Assembly (NCBI GenBank): GCA_905199135.1
Contig: CAJKFC010000004.1
Coordinates: 1-39,834, forward strand
Direction of reading: 5' to 3'
Source: an uncultured Eubacteriales bacterium
GTDB lineage: Bacteria; Bacillota; Clostridia; Oscillospirales; Butyricicoccaceae
DNA: 39,834 nucleotides
Below are positions 25,074 to 32,667 of this stretch, piece by piece. The position numbers were made by a program, and so were the translations under genes. The stretch's first letter is position 1. Each line of letters begins with the position of its first letter. The notes below the pieces were generated by a model. The model worked only from the letters and a program-made list of their open reading frames with translations, had not been told where the DNA came from and did no database searches.

Positions 25074-25495
25074 AATTTACCTCCTGATGATAGATAGTCG
25101 AGATAACTCTGTAATATTACCGTGGCGGCTACGGCGTCCACTCGGGCTCGCTGCTTGCCGCGCTTTTTACCGTTATCCGACAATATCCTGTTTGCAATTT
25201 TTGATGTTCCCCTTTCGTCCCAAAGGACTACGGGGATGTTGACAAGTGCCTGCAGCTTCTCGGAAAAATCCCGGCATTTTCTGGCGCTTTCACCTTCGGT
25301 GCCGTTCATATTGACGGGCAGCCCCACCACTATTTTGTCTGGTTTTTCGAGATTTATTATGTCAACAAGCTTTGAGAGAAGTTTTTCTCTGTTATATTCC
25401 GAAATGGTTTCGGATCTTGTGCTCATAAGACCTAAAATATCCGAATAAGCCACACCGGTGCGGTGGTCACCCAAATCAATTCCGATAATCTTCAT
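25070..25495 (-). CDS. ruvX: RuvX (YqgF), Holliday junction resolvase-like nuclease
   Basis: The 141-residue product has an RNase H fold with the catalytic Asp in IIGIDLGDHRTGVAYSD at the N-terminus, VVGLPVNMNGTEG in the middle, DERGTS and the final Asp in ARVDAVAATVILQSYL. The family is linked to pre-16S rRNA 5' end processing and is also described as a putative resolvase. The start at 25495 gives the normal N-terminus and has an AGAGGAAAT site. It leads a minus-strand operon with two lipoprotein genes and is divergent from selD. Confidence 0.93.
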   Translation of the reverse strand: MKIIGIDLGDHRTGVAYSDILGLMSTRSETISEYNREKLLSKLVDIINLEKPDKIVVGLPVNMNGTEGESARKCRDFSEKLQALVNIPVVLWDERGTSKIANRILSDNGKKRGKQRARVDAVAATVILQSYLDYLSSGGKL

Positions 25496-25546
25496 TATTT
25501 CCTCTTTATTTTTTACTGATCGGTCTTTCAACCTTTCGCGTTAGAT

Positions 25547-25575
25547 ATTATATCTCAAATGTGGCGCAGTTTCAA
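25547..25575 (-). promoter_or_regulatory. Sigma-A promoter for the ruvX operon (minus strand)
   Basis: On the minus strand TTGAAA (25575-25570), 17-base spacer, TATAAT (25552-25547), about 50 bases before ruvX. Confidence 0.78.
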
Positions 25576-25678
25576 CAACTTATTTAAAAATTTGAAAATC
25601 ATATTAAGATTTGCAGTAAAAACGATATAGAAAGTATCAATATTTTTGCACACAATTATTATAAAAATGCATAAAGTC

Positions 25679-25707
25679 TTGAAAATTACAAAAAAGTGTG
25701 CTATAAT
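25679..25707 (+). promoter_or_regulatory. Sigma-A promoter for selD
   Basis: TTGAAA at 25679-25684, 17-base spacer, TATAAT at 25702-25707. The leader is only about 25 bases long and leads into an AAAGGGGG site. Confidence 0.82.
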
Positions 25708-25738
25708 CACATGGATAAAAAAGAAAGGGGGTAAAAAT

Positions 25739-26777
25739 ATGTCACACCAGCAGAGGCTGACAGAAATGGCCAAAAGCGGTGGGTGAGGAGCAAAGCTCGG
25801 ACCGGGTGTCCTGGACGAAGTTCTCTCCAAACTGCCGAAATTTCATGATCCTAATCTCATAGTCGGCTTCGACACAAGTGACGACGCCGCCGTATACAGG
25901 ATCAACGACGAACAGGCTATGATTCAGACGGTGGACTTTTTTCCTCCTATTGTAGACGATCCTTATACCTTTGGCCAGATCGCAGCGGCCAATTCATTAA
26001 GCGATGTCTATGCCATGGGCGGAACACCTGTCACAGCCATGAATCTTATGTCTATGACCTCGTGCATGTCTTTGGATCAGGTGGGAGAGATCTTGGCAGG
26101 CGGATACAGCAAAGTAAAAGAGGCAGGGGGCCATTGTGGCGGGCGGCCACACCATTGAGGACGCCGAGCCCAAATACGGCCTTTGTGTTACGGGTTTTAT
26201 CCACCCCAGCAAAGTTCTCAAAAACTCAACGGCAAAAGAGGGCGATGTTTTAATACTGACAAAACCTCTGGGCATAGGCATACTTGCAGGAGCGTTCATG
26301 GCGGATGCCTTGGACGAAGTAGACTATAAACAGATGGTTGAGGTCATGACCACCCTCAACAAATACGCCCAGCAGTGTATGATGCCTTTCGCACCCCACG
26401 CCTGCACCGATGTGACAGGCTTCGGCCTTTTGGGTCACGGGTATGAAATGGCAAACGGAGCGGGTCTTACCATGGAAATTGACTGCACCTCACTTCCCAT
26501 CTTAAAGACCGCCGTAGAACTTGCCAAGGACGGCATAGTTCCTGCCGGTGCATACAACAATTTTGAATATTTAAAGAAACACATTGAGAACAGGGGAAAT
26601 ATTCCCGAACACATTATGGATATACTTGTAGACCCCGAAACCTCGGGAGGGCTTCTCATAGCCTTGCCGGAATCAAGGGCAAAAGAGCTTTTGAAGAGGC
26701 TTGAGGAGGTAACTCCCTATGCACGCATAATAGGTCAGTTTACAAGTAAGAAGGAAAAATCTCTCATTGTTTTCTAA
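25739..26777 (+). CDS. selD: Selenophosphate synthetase SelD with Sec at residue 16; interrupted by one frameshift
   Basis: SelD makes selenophosphate from selenide and ATP, the selenium donor for selenocysteine and other selenium uses. The frame from ATG 25739 meets TGA at 25784-25786, giving KSGG-U-GAKLGPG; Sec16 and Lys19 match catalytic Cys17 and Lys20 of E. coli SelD. Family blocks follow: DTSDDAAVY, TVDFFPPIVDDPYTFGQIAAANSLSDVYAMGG, then after the break AGGHTIEDAEPKYGL, DVTGFGLLGH and DPETSGGLL. One extra G in the run 26126-26130 shifts the frame; without it the product is 345 residues, the usual length. Uncorrected, translation stops at 26158. Conservation on both sides suggests a sequence error or a very recent mutation. 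An upstream ATG is needed; the internal ATG at 25919 would lose the active site. Confidence 0.92.
25784..25828 (+). promoter_or_regulatory. Selenocysteine UGA codon and candidate bacterial SECIS hairpin in selD
   Basis: UGA is at 25784-25786. Downstream, GGAC (25799-25802) pairs with GTCC (25808-25811) around loop CGGGT, and GGAG (25787-25790) can pair with CTCC (25825-25828) as a lower stem. The apical loop begins 17 bases after the UGA, within the range known for bacterial SECIS elements, and contains Gs and a U. The fold is drawn by eye. Confidence 0.65.
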
Positions 26778-26781
26778 AATA

Positions 26782-26807
26782 AAAAGAGGGGTTTTCGCCC
26801 CTCTTTT
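26782..26807. terminator. Bidirectional terminator between selD and the desulfurase-like gene
   Basis: AAAAGAGGGG (26782-26791) pairs with CCCCTCTTTT (26798-26807) around TTTTCG, between the two convergent genes. Confidence 0.9.
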
Positions 26808-26826
26808 ACTTTTGCTCAAATCGGCA

Positions 26827-27972
26827 TCAGACAGACAGCTTTTTGATAGCGTCGACGCATATGTCCACATCTTCCTTTCGGCTTGTATAGCCGAAGCTGA
26901 AGCGGACTGTTCCCTGGGGGAATGTGCCCAAAGTCTTGTGGGCCTCGGGGGCGCAGTGCATGCCGCATCTTGTCATAATGCCGTATTCTTCGTCGAGTCT
27001 GAAAGACACCATTGCGTTATCGGTATTCTCAAAATCAAGAGAAACAACGGCGGTGCGCATCTGGGTGTCTTTTTTTCCGGCAATTTTCACGCCTTTTATG
27101 TCTTTGATTCCCTCTAAAAAGTATTTTGTGATCTCCATTTCGTGGCGGTAAATATCCTCTCGGTTGGCAGATACAAAATCGAGAGCCTTTCCGAGACCGA
27201 CTATGCCGGGAAGGTTCATGGTGCCCGATTCAAACTTGTCGGGCATGGTGTGGGGCATTTCCAGGCTGTCGCTTACGCTGCCAGTGCCTCCCGCAATCAG
27301 AGGGGTTACATATTTTTCAAAGTCGGGCCTTATCAAAAATCCGCCGGTGCCCTGGGGGCCCAAAAGGCTCTTGTGTCCCGTAAAGCACAGACAGGCTATG
27401 TTCATCTCGGCCATGTCGATAGGTATTACGCCGGCCGACTGGGCGCAGTCGCATATGAAGAACACATCGTGTTTTTTGCACACCTCGCCTATGGCCTTTA
27501 TGTCGTTGACGGTTCCGCAGACATTGGAGGCGTGGAGCATCACGACGGCCTTTGTGCCGCTCTCGATGGCTTTTTCCACCGCCTCGGCAGTGACAGTTCC
27601 GTCGCTTTCGCCCTTTGCGGCGGTGTAATTTACGCCGAGCTTTTCAAGCTGAATCAGAGGACGCATGACGGCGTTGTGCTCCATGGAAGAGGTGACCACA
27701 TGGTCTCCGGGTTTTAAAAAGCCCTTGAGTATCATGTTGAGCGAAGCGGTTATGTTGTTTGTAAAGACGACATTCCTCGCCTTGTCAAAACCGAAAAGAC
27801 GGCACAGCTTTTCTCTCGTGGCGAGTATCTCGTCGGAGAGGCTGTATGAGGCCTCATAGCCTCCGCGGTTTATATTGTAGCTGCCGTGAGTCAGAATGTC
27901 GGCTACTCTCTCGGCAACGCCGGGAGCTTTGGGAAAAGATGTGCTTCCGTTGTCAAAATAGATCTTTTTCAT
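26827..27972 (-). CDS. Class V aminotransferase, cysteine desulfurase/selenocysteine lyase-like
   Basis: The 381-residue PLP enzyme has the family N-terminus KKIYFDNGSTSFPKAPGV, the PLP-phosphate region ITASLNMILKG, the Asp block FFICDCAQSAGV, the PLP lysine in TGHKSLLGPQGTGG near residue 200, and a cysteine-containing loop TRCGMHCAPEAH near residue 335 that could hold the persulfide or selenide. It resembles the short cysteine desulfurase subfamily that often co-occurs with selD. Position beside selD suggests it releases selenide from selenocysteine or passes selenium to SelD, which is an inference. The ribosome binding site is weak (AGGTT). Confidence 0.87.
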   Translation of the reverse strand: MKKIYFDNGSTSFPKAPGVAERVADILTHGSYNINRGGYEASYSLSDEILATREKLCRLFGFDKARNVVFTNNITASLNMILKGFLKPGDHVVTSSMEHNAVMRPLIQLEKLGVNYTAAKGESDGTVTAEAVEKAIESGTKAVVMLHASNVCGTVNDIKAIGEVCKKHDVFFICDCAQSAGVIPIDMAEMNIACLCFTGHKSLLGPQGTGGFLIRPDFEKYVTPLIAGGTGSVSDSLEMPHTMPDKFESGTMNLPGIVGLGKALDFVSANREDIYRHEMEITKYFLEGIKDIKGVKIAGKKDTQMRTAVVSLDFENTDNAMVSFRLDEEYGIMTRCGMHCAPEAHKTLGTFPQGTVRFSFGYTSRKEDVDICVDAIKKLSV

Positions 27973-28018
27973 TTTAACCTGCCTTTTTTATTTAAATGGG
28001 TTTGGTATTTTCACAATA

Positions 28019-28047
28019 ATTATATATGTAATTCTTGTGAAAAACAA
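28019..28047 (-). promoter_or_regulatory. Sigma-A promoter for the desulfurase-like gene (minus strand)
   Basis: On the minus strand TTGTTT (28047-28042), 17-base spacer, TATAAT (28024-28019). A CTTGT/ACAAG inverted repeat at 28034-28048 overlaps the -35 box and could be a protein site. Confidence 0.65.
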
Positions 28048-28063
28048 GAGAAAGAGAAAATCT

Positions 28064-28092
28064 TTGACAATTATAGAAAAAATCAATAAATA
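28064..28092 (+). promoter_or_regulatory. Probable promoter for yedE
   Basis: Perfect TTGACA at 28064-28069 with a 17-base spacer and a weak -10 (TAAATA, 28087-28092). The weak -10 may mean activation by a factor. An AGGGG-GAAA-CCCCT hairpin at 28093-28106 would lie at the 5' end of the transcript. Confidence 0.5.
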
Positions 28093-28126
28093 AGGGGGAA
28101 ACCCCTGAAAATAAAGGAGTAAAGGT

Positions 28127-29191
28127 ATGAACAGCGAAAAGAAACAAAAACTTCTCGTTTTGATCACAGGCCTTGTAATCGGCGTCTTTGCCGCGGTCCT
28201 CGTCAAAATGGGAAACCCCGGAAACATGGGCTTCTGTATAGCCTGCTTTATCCGTGATACTGCCGGTGCTCTCGGTCTTCACAGAGCAGAGGCAGTACAG
28301 TATGTGAGACCCGAGATAATAGGTCTCATTCTCGGCTCTTTCATAATGACGATTGCCATGAAAGAGTACAAGCCCAAGGGAGGCTCCTCCCCCCTCACAC
28401 GCTTTGTCCTCGGCTTTTTCGTCATGGTCGGCGCCCTCATGTTCCTGGGCTGCCCCCTGCGTATGGTTCTGAGACTTGCAGGCGGTGACCTCAACGCAAT
28501 AGCAGGTATAGTCGGCTTTGCCGTCGGCGTACTCATCGGCGTGTACTTCATCAACAAGGGCTTCTCTCTCTCCAAGGTAAACGACCAGAACAAGTTTGAA
28601 GGCCTTGTAATGCCCGCCATCAACATTGTACTGCTCGTTATCCTCGTGGCATTCCCCACACTTCTCATCTTCTCCGAAAGCGGCCCCGGTTCTATGAGAG
28701 CTCCTATTTGGATAGCTCTTATCGCAGGCCTTGTCGTCGGCGTTTTGGGCAACAGAAGCAGAATATGCATGGTCGGCGGCTTCAGAGATATGTTCCTCTA
28801 TAAGAACGCCCACCTCTTCATCGGCACAATAGGCGTATTTGTCGCAGCTCTCATAGGCAATCTGATTTTTTCCCAGTTCAACCTCGGCTTTGCAGAGCAG
28901 CCCATCGCTCACACCGACTGGTTCTGGAACTTCCTCGGCATGGTGCTGACAGGCTTTGCCAGCGCACTGGCAGGCGGATGCCCCATTCGTCAGCTGGTTC
29001 TTTCGGGCACAGGCAGCTCCGACGCATCGGTGACAATTCTCGGTCTCTTTGTGGGCGCAGCATTCTGCCATAACTTCGGTCTGGCATCGAGCACCGCAGG
29101 CCCCACACTCAACGGTCAGATAGCAGTGGTGTTCGGCCTCGTGGTTGTAGCCGCAATAGCTCTGCTCAACATCAGAAAGATAAAGTCGTAA
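28127..29191 (+). CDS. yedE: YedE-like putative selenium transporter
   Basis: The 354-residue product has about ten membrane helices in two YeeE/YedE (Sulf_transp) repeats. Repeat one has MGNPGNMGFCIACFIRDTAG near residue 28 and FLGCPLRMVLRLAGGD near 107; repeat two has GNRSRICMVGGFRDMF near 208 and GGCPIRQLVLSGTGSSD near 287. The paired cysteines fit a channel for thiosulfate- or selenium-like ions. YedE (FdhT) proteins co-occur with selD across genomes, and here the gene is close to selD and divergent from the desulfurase-like gene. The usual partner yedF is not next to it. The AAAGGAG site lies nine bases before the ATG. Confidence 0.87.
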   Translation: MNSEKKQKLLVLITGLVIGVFAAVLVKMGNPGNMGFCIACFIRDTAGALGLHRAEAVQYVRPEIIGLILGSFIMTIAMKEYKPKGGSSPLTRFVLGFFVMVGALMFLGCPLRMVLRLAGGDLNAIAGIVGFAVGVLIGVYFINKGFSLSKVNDQNKFEGLVMPAINIVLLVILVAFPTLLIFSESGPGSMRAPIWIALIAGLVVGVLGNRSRICMVGGFRDMFLYKNAHLFIGTIGVFVAALIGNLIFSQFNLGFAEQPIAHTDWFWNFLGMVLTGFASALAGGCPIRQLVLSGTGSSDASVTILGLFVGAAFCHNFGLASSTAGPTLNGQIAVVFGLVVVAAIALLNIRKIKS

Positions 29192-29220
29192 GCACATTAT
29201 CAAAACATACCCCTTTTAAA

Positions 29221-29252
29221 AGTCTGTACATTTTTTGTACAGACTTTTTTGT
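29221..29252 (+). terminator. Rho-independent terminator after yedE
   Basis: AGTCTGTACA (29221-29230) pairs with TGTACAGACT (29236-29245) around TTTTT, then TTTTT. Flanking A and T bases lengthen the stem. Confidence 0.93.
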
Positions 29253-29279
29253 TGCAAAAAATATCAAAACATGTATAAT
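29252..29279 (+). promoter_or_regulatory. Sigma-A promoter for the first substrate-binding protein gene
   Basis: TTGCAA at 29252-29257, 16-base spacer, TATAAT at 29274-29279, directly after the yedE terminator. Confidence 0.75.
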
Positions 29280-29313
29280 TATAATATTACATTGTTTTAA
29301 AGGAGAGACCGAA

Positions 29314-30816
29314 TTGAAGAGATACACAGCGCTTATCCTGTGTGCGTTGTCCGTTTTCTCTCTGTGCTTCGGATGTCAGAGCACGGGGCAGACGGGACAG
29401 CCCACATACAGATACGACATAACGGTGGCCGAGGTAAAGGATGTCACCACCTTTGATCCGCACAAGACCACCGACGAGTATTCCCAGAGGGCTTTTTCAT
29501 ATATTTATGACTCGCTGCTCTATCAGAATCCCGACCTGGAGATAGAGCCGGCCCTCGCCGAAAGCTGGGAATATACAAGCGATACCGAGATAGTATTTCA
29601 CCTGAGACAGGGAGTTAAGTTCCATAACGGAGCCGAAATGACGGCCGACGATGTGGTCTATTCCCTTGAAAGGGTAATTTCCGAGCCTGCCGTAAGGGCC
29701 AGTTTTTGGGCGGTGGACGGAGTTGAAAAGGTCGACGACATGACGGTAAAGGTAAAGCTCAACACGCCGTATACAGACATTCTGTGGAGTCTCGCCTCGC
29801 CGTCGGCATCGATACTTTGCAAGGACAACGAGGACAACGGCGAAACCCCCGTGGGAACAGGCTCCATGAAGATGGAGGAGTGGCAGAAAAACAAGAGTGT
29901 AAAATATGTGAGAAACGACGAGTACTGGAAAGGCACTCCAAAAACCGAGAGCATAACGGTAAATGTGGTGCCCGAGAGCACCATGAGGATGGGCAATCTC
30001 AAGTCCGGTTATGCCGATTTCGTGTCGGAGGTGCCTCCTTCGGCTCTTTCGGGAATAGAGAATCACAAAAGAGTAAAGATCGAGAGCTATTTTGAGGACA
30101 AAGTGACATTTCTGTCGTTAAACGGCAAAAAGGAGCCCTTTGACAATCCCCTTGTAAGACAGGCCATAAGCTGCGCCATAGACAAGGAGGCTCTGGTGCA
30201 GGTGGTGCTGGAGGGCAGGGGAAAGACGGCAAATACCGTCCTCGCCGAAACGGCTTTGGGGTATTCGGACACGGAATATTATTCCTATGATGTGGATAAA
30301 GCCATTGAGCTTATGGAGAAGGCGGGATATCCCGAGGGATTCAGCGCGGAAATTTATGTCTACGGCGACGATGACAGCCGCACAGCCCAGCTCATTCAGT
30401 CCGACCTTGCCAAAATAGGCATAACCCTCGACATAAGCGTCGTGGAGACGGCTACAATACTCGACTACGCCAACAGCGGAGTTTACGACATGTGCATACT
30501 GACAGCAGGAAATCCCGGCAGCACCGACGGCTCCATATATAATCTCTTCCACAGCTCGTCCTCCTCGTCCTCCGGCAACAGGAGCTTTTTTGCGGACTCC
30601 GCCGCCGATGAGCTTTTGGACAGAGCGAGAACCGAAAAGGACGAGACAGCGAGAGCTGAACTTTATATAGAGGCTCAGGATATCATCATGGAACAGGCCG
30701 CGGCAGTACCTCTTTTCACAAGGGAGAGGATATACGGAATAAATAAAAAATTAGAGGGTTATGTCATATCAAAAACGGGAAGGCCCGAGCTTTGGAACGC
30801 CGCCGCGGCAGAGTGA
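29314..30816 (+). CDS. ABC transporter substrate-binding lipoprotein, family 5 (peptide/nickel type)
   Basis: The 500-residue product has a signal peptide ending in CFGC (probable lipid-modified Cys21) and a family 5 solute-binding fold: TFDPHKTTDEYSQRAFSYIYDSLL, FHLRQGVKFHNGAEMTADDVVYSLERV, then GTGSMKMEEW and RQAISCAIDKEALV. The family captures oligopeptides, nickel chelates or related compounds outside the cell; the ligand is unknown. The start is TTG at 29314, set by an AAAGGAG site. A paralogue follows at 30993. No permease or ATPase gene of an ABC system is in the window, so both must work with proteins encoded elsewhere. Confidence 0.9.
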   Translation: MKRYTALILCALSVFSLCFGCQSTGQTGQPTYRYDITVAEVKDVTTFDPHKTTDEYSQRAFSYIYDSLLYQNPDLEIEPALAESWEYTSDTEIVFHLRQGVKFHNGAEMTADDVVYSLERVISEPAVRASFWAVDGVEKVDDMTVKVKLNTPYTDILWSLASPSASILCKDNEDNGETPVGTGSMKMEEWQKNKSVKYVRNDEYWKGTPKTESITVNVVPESTMRMGNLKSGYADFVSEVPPSALSGIENHKRVKIESYFEDKVTFLSLNGKKEPFDNPLVRQAISCAIDKEALVQVVLEGRGKTANTVLAETALGYSDTEYYSYDVDKAIELMEKAGYPEGFSAEIYVYGDDDSRTAQLIQSDLAKIGITLDISVVETATILDYANSGVYDMCILTAGNPGSTDGSIYNLFHSSSSSSSGNRSFFADSAADELLDRARTEKDETARAELYIEAQDIIMEQAAAVPLFTRERIYGINKKLEGYVISKTGRPELWNAAAAE

Positions 30817-30934
30817 AGTTGTTCATCTTAACATAATAAAGCTTAAAAATTCTTAAATATTTCATAATAAATCAATAAACAGTCTTTTTTTGACCCCGCT
30901 GTGTAAACAAAGGTTAAATGTTTGGGAATTTTGG

Positions 30935-30962
30935 TTGAAAAAACGCCAAAAAGGAGTATAAT
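30935..30962 (+). promoter_or_regulatory. Sigma-A promoter for the second substrate-binding protein gene
   Basis: TTGAAA at 30935-30940, 16-base spacer, TATAAT at 30957-30962. The second gene is therefore not dependent on the first. Confidence 0.78.
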
Positions 30963-30992
30963 TTACTCAACTCAAAGAAAGGAAGAGAAAAT

Positions 30993-32558
30993 ATGAAAAA
31001 GTTTTTGAGCATTACCTTAGCATTGGCACTCATGTTCTCACTCTTTGCAGGATGCAGCAAGACCGAGACAGAGACCACCGCGTCGGGATCGTCTGAGGGC
31101 GGCTCCGAAGAGACGACGGCAGCGGGCAATATCCGCACCGACATCATCATCGCAGACTCGACAGACGCTTCGACAATGGATCCTCACAACGCCAACGACG
31201 GTTATTCTGCCCGTGTTTTCAACAACATTTACGACTCTCTCGTAAAGCAGACAGCCGATCTTGATGTTGAGCCCTGCTTGGCTGAAAGCTGGGAGTACAA
31301 GAGCGATACAGAGATCATATTCCATCTCCGTGAAGGCGTCAAGTTCCACAACGGCGACGAACTCAAGGCAAGCGATGTCAAGTTCTCCATCGACCGTATG
31401 GTAGCTTCCCCCAGCGTATCCTCTTACTTCAACAAGATCAGCGAGGTAACTGTTATCGACGACTACACCGTTTCGGTCAAGACATCTGAGCCCTTTGCTC
31501 CCTTGCTCTTCAATCTCGGCGGTACATACGGCTCCATCGTCAGCGAGAAGGCCATCACAGAGGCCGGTGACGACTACGACAAGAACCCCATAGGCACAGG
31601 TCCTATGAAGTTCAAAGAGTGGGCAGCCAACGACCACATTACCCTCGTAAGAAATGAGGATTACTGGAAGGGCACACCCAAGACTACATCTATCACAATA
31701 AGAGTTATCCCCGAGGATTCCTCCAGAACAATAGCTCTTCAGTCGGGCGATGTAGACTTCCTCCAGGCAACACCCTCCGTCGATGTAGCCAGAATCGAAG
31801 AGGATGAAAACCTCAAACTCGAATCCTTCCTCTCCCAGTCGGCAGTATACATGGGGTTCAACTGCAAGAAAGAGCCCTTTGATAAGGTTCAGGTCAGACA
31901 GGCCATAAACCACGCCATCAATAAAGACGCCATCATCGAGGTCGTTCTTGAGGGCAGAGGTCAGGCTATAAACACCTTCCTTTCACCCGATATGCCCGGC
32001 GCCAACAACGAAATCAACCTCTATCCCTACGATGTGGAAAAAGCCAAGGAGCTTTTAACAGAGGCAGGTTATCCCGCAGGCTTTAAGACAACTCTCGCTC
32101 TCTCGGGCGACGCCAACAACAGAGCAGCTCAGCTCATCCAGTCCGACCTTGCTCAGATAGGCATTGAGGTCGAGATCAATGTCATGGAGTTCGGCGCTCT
32201 GATCGACTTCCTCAACGGCGACAGCGATATGCACATCATGTCCTACGGCGCAGCAGGTAACCCCGACGCTACATGCAGCAATGTATTTTACAGCACATCT
32301 TCCTCCGCATCGGGCAACAGATGTTACTATGCAAATACAGAGGCCGATAAGCTCATCGACCAGGCAAGAAGCGTCATGGAATGGGAAGACAGAGATCCCA
32401 TCTACAAAGAGGTTCAGGAAGTTATAATGCAGGACGCTCCCATAGTTCCCCTCTATGTTCAGGAGACATGCTACGGCATGAAGGCAGGCATGGAAGGCTA
32501 TGTCATCTACAAGAGCGCAAAGCATGACTTCACAAACGCATATGTTGTAGAAGACTAA
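30993..32558 (+). CDS. ABC transporter substrate-binding lipoprotein, family 5, second copy
   Basis: The 521-residue product has signal peptide KKFLSITLALALMFSLFAGC with lipobox LFAGC (Cys21), a Ser/Thr/Glu linker and the family 5 fold (TMDPHNANDGYSARVFNNIYDSLV, FHLREGVKFHNGDELKASDV, RQAINHAINKDAIIEV). It aligns with the product of 29314 along its whole length, so the two arose by duplication. Its codons are strongly biased to ATC, AAG, CTC and AAC, unlike its paralogue, which suggests high expression. It has its own promoter and terminator. Confidence 0.92.
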   Translation: MKKFLSITLALALMFSLFAGCSKTETETTASGSSEGGSEETTAAGNIRTDIIIADSTDASTMDPHNANDGYSARVFNNIYDSLVKQTADLDVEPCLAESWEYKSDTEIIFHLREGVKFHNGDELKASDVKFSIDRMVASPSVSSYFNKISEVTVIDDYTVSVKTSEPFAPLLFNLGGTYGSIVSEKAITEAGDDYDKNPIGTGPMKFKEWAANDHITLVRNEDYWKGTPKTTSITIRVIPEDSSRTIALQSGDVDFLQATPSVDVARIEEDENLKLESFLSQSAVYMGFNCKKEPFDKVQVRQAINHAINKDAIIEVVLEGRGQAINTFLSPDMPGANNEINLYPYDVEKAKELLTEAGYPAGFKTTLALSGDANNRAAQLIQSDLAQIGIEVEINVMEFGALIDFLNGDSDMHIMSYGAAGNPDATCSNVFYSTSSSASGNRCYYANTEADKLIDQARSVMEWEDRDPIYKEVQEVIMQDAPIVPLYVQETCYGMKAGMEGYVIYKSAKHDFTNAYVVED

Positions 32559-32577
32559 TTTCAAATTCCAAAATAAG

Positions 32578-32607
32578 AAGCGGCTTTTGAAGCCGCTTTT
32601 TATTTTT
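32578..32607 (+). terminator. Rho-independent terminator after the second substrate-binding gene
   Basis: AAGCGGCTT (32578-32586) pairs with AAGCCGCTT (32590-32598) around TTG, followed by a T-rich tail. Confidence 0.9.
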
Positions 32608-32615
32608 TCTGAAAA

Positions 32616-32658
32616 TCTGTCCCCTTTTTGCTCTCTCGTTTATCTTTATGACAAAGGA
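32616..32658. repeat. 43-base direct repeat, copy A
   Basis: This segment starts TCTGTCCCCTTTTTG and ends TTTATGACAAAGGA. It matches copy B (33548-33590) at 41 of 43 positions. It lies directly before the ribosome binding site of the gene at 32668. Confidence 0.88.
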
Positions 32659-32667
32659 GGGATCGAT

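Noticed and set aside
25919..26158. A separate small gene starting at the ATG 25919
   Set aside because: No ribosome binding site; it is the middle of selD in the same frame as the upstream part.
26100..26160. Programmed ribosomal frameshifting in selD
   Set aside because: The stop in the original frame is nine codons after the G run, there is no slippery codon next to a stop, and no upstream stimulator is visible; an indel is simpler.
27992..29203. A 403-codon open frame on the minus strand opposite yedE
   Set aside because: Composition is Cys/Ala/Glu/His-rich with no motif; yedE on the plus strand has clear repeats and a ribosome binding site.
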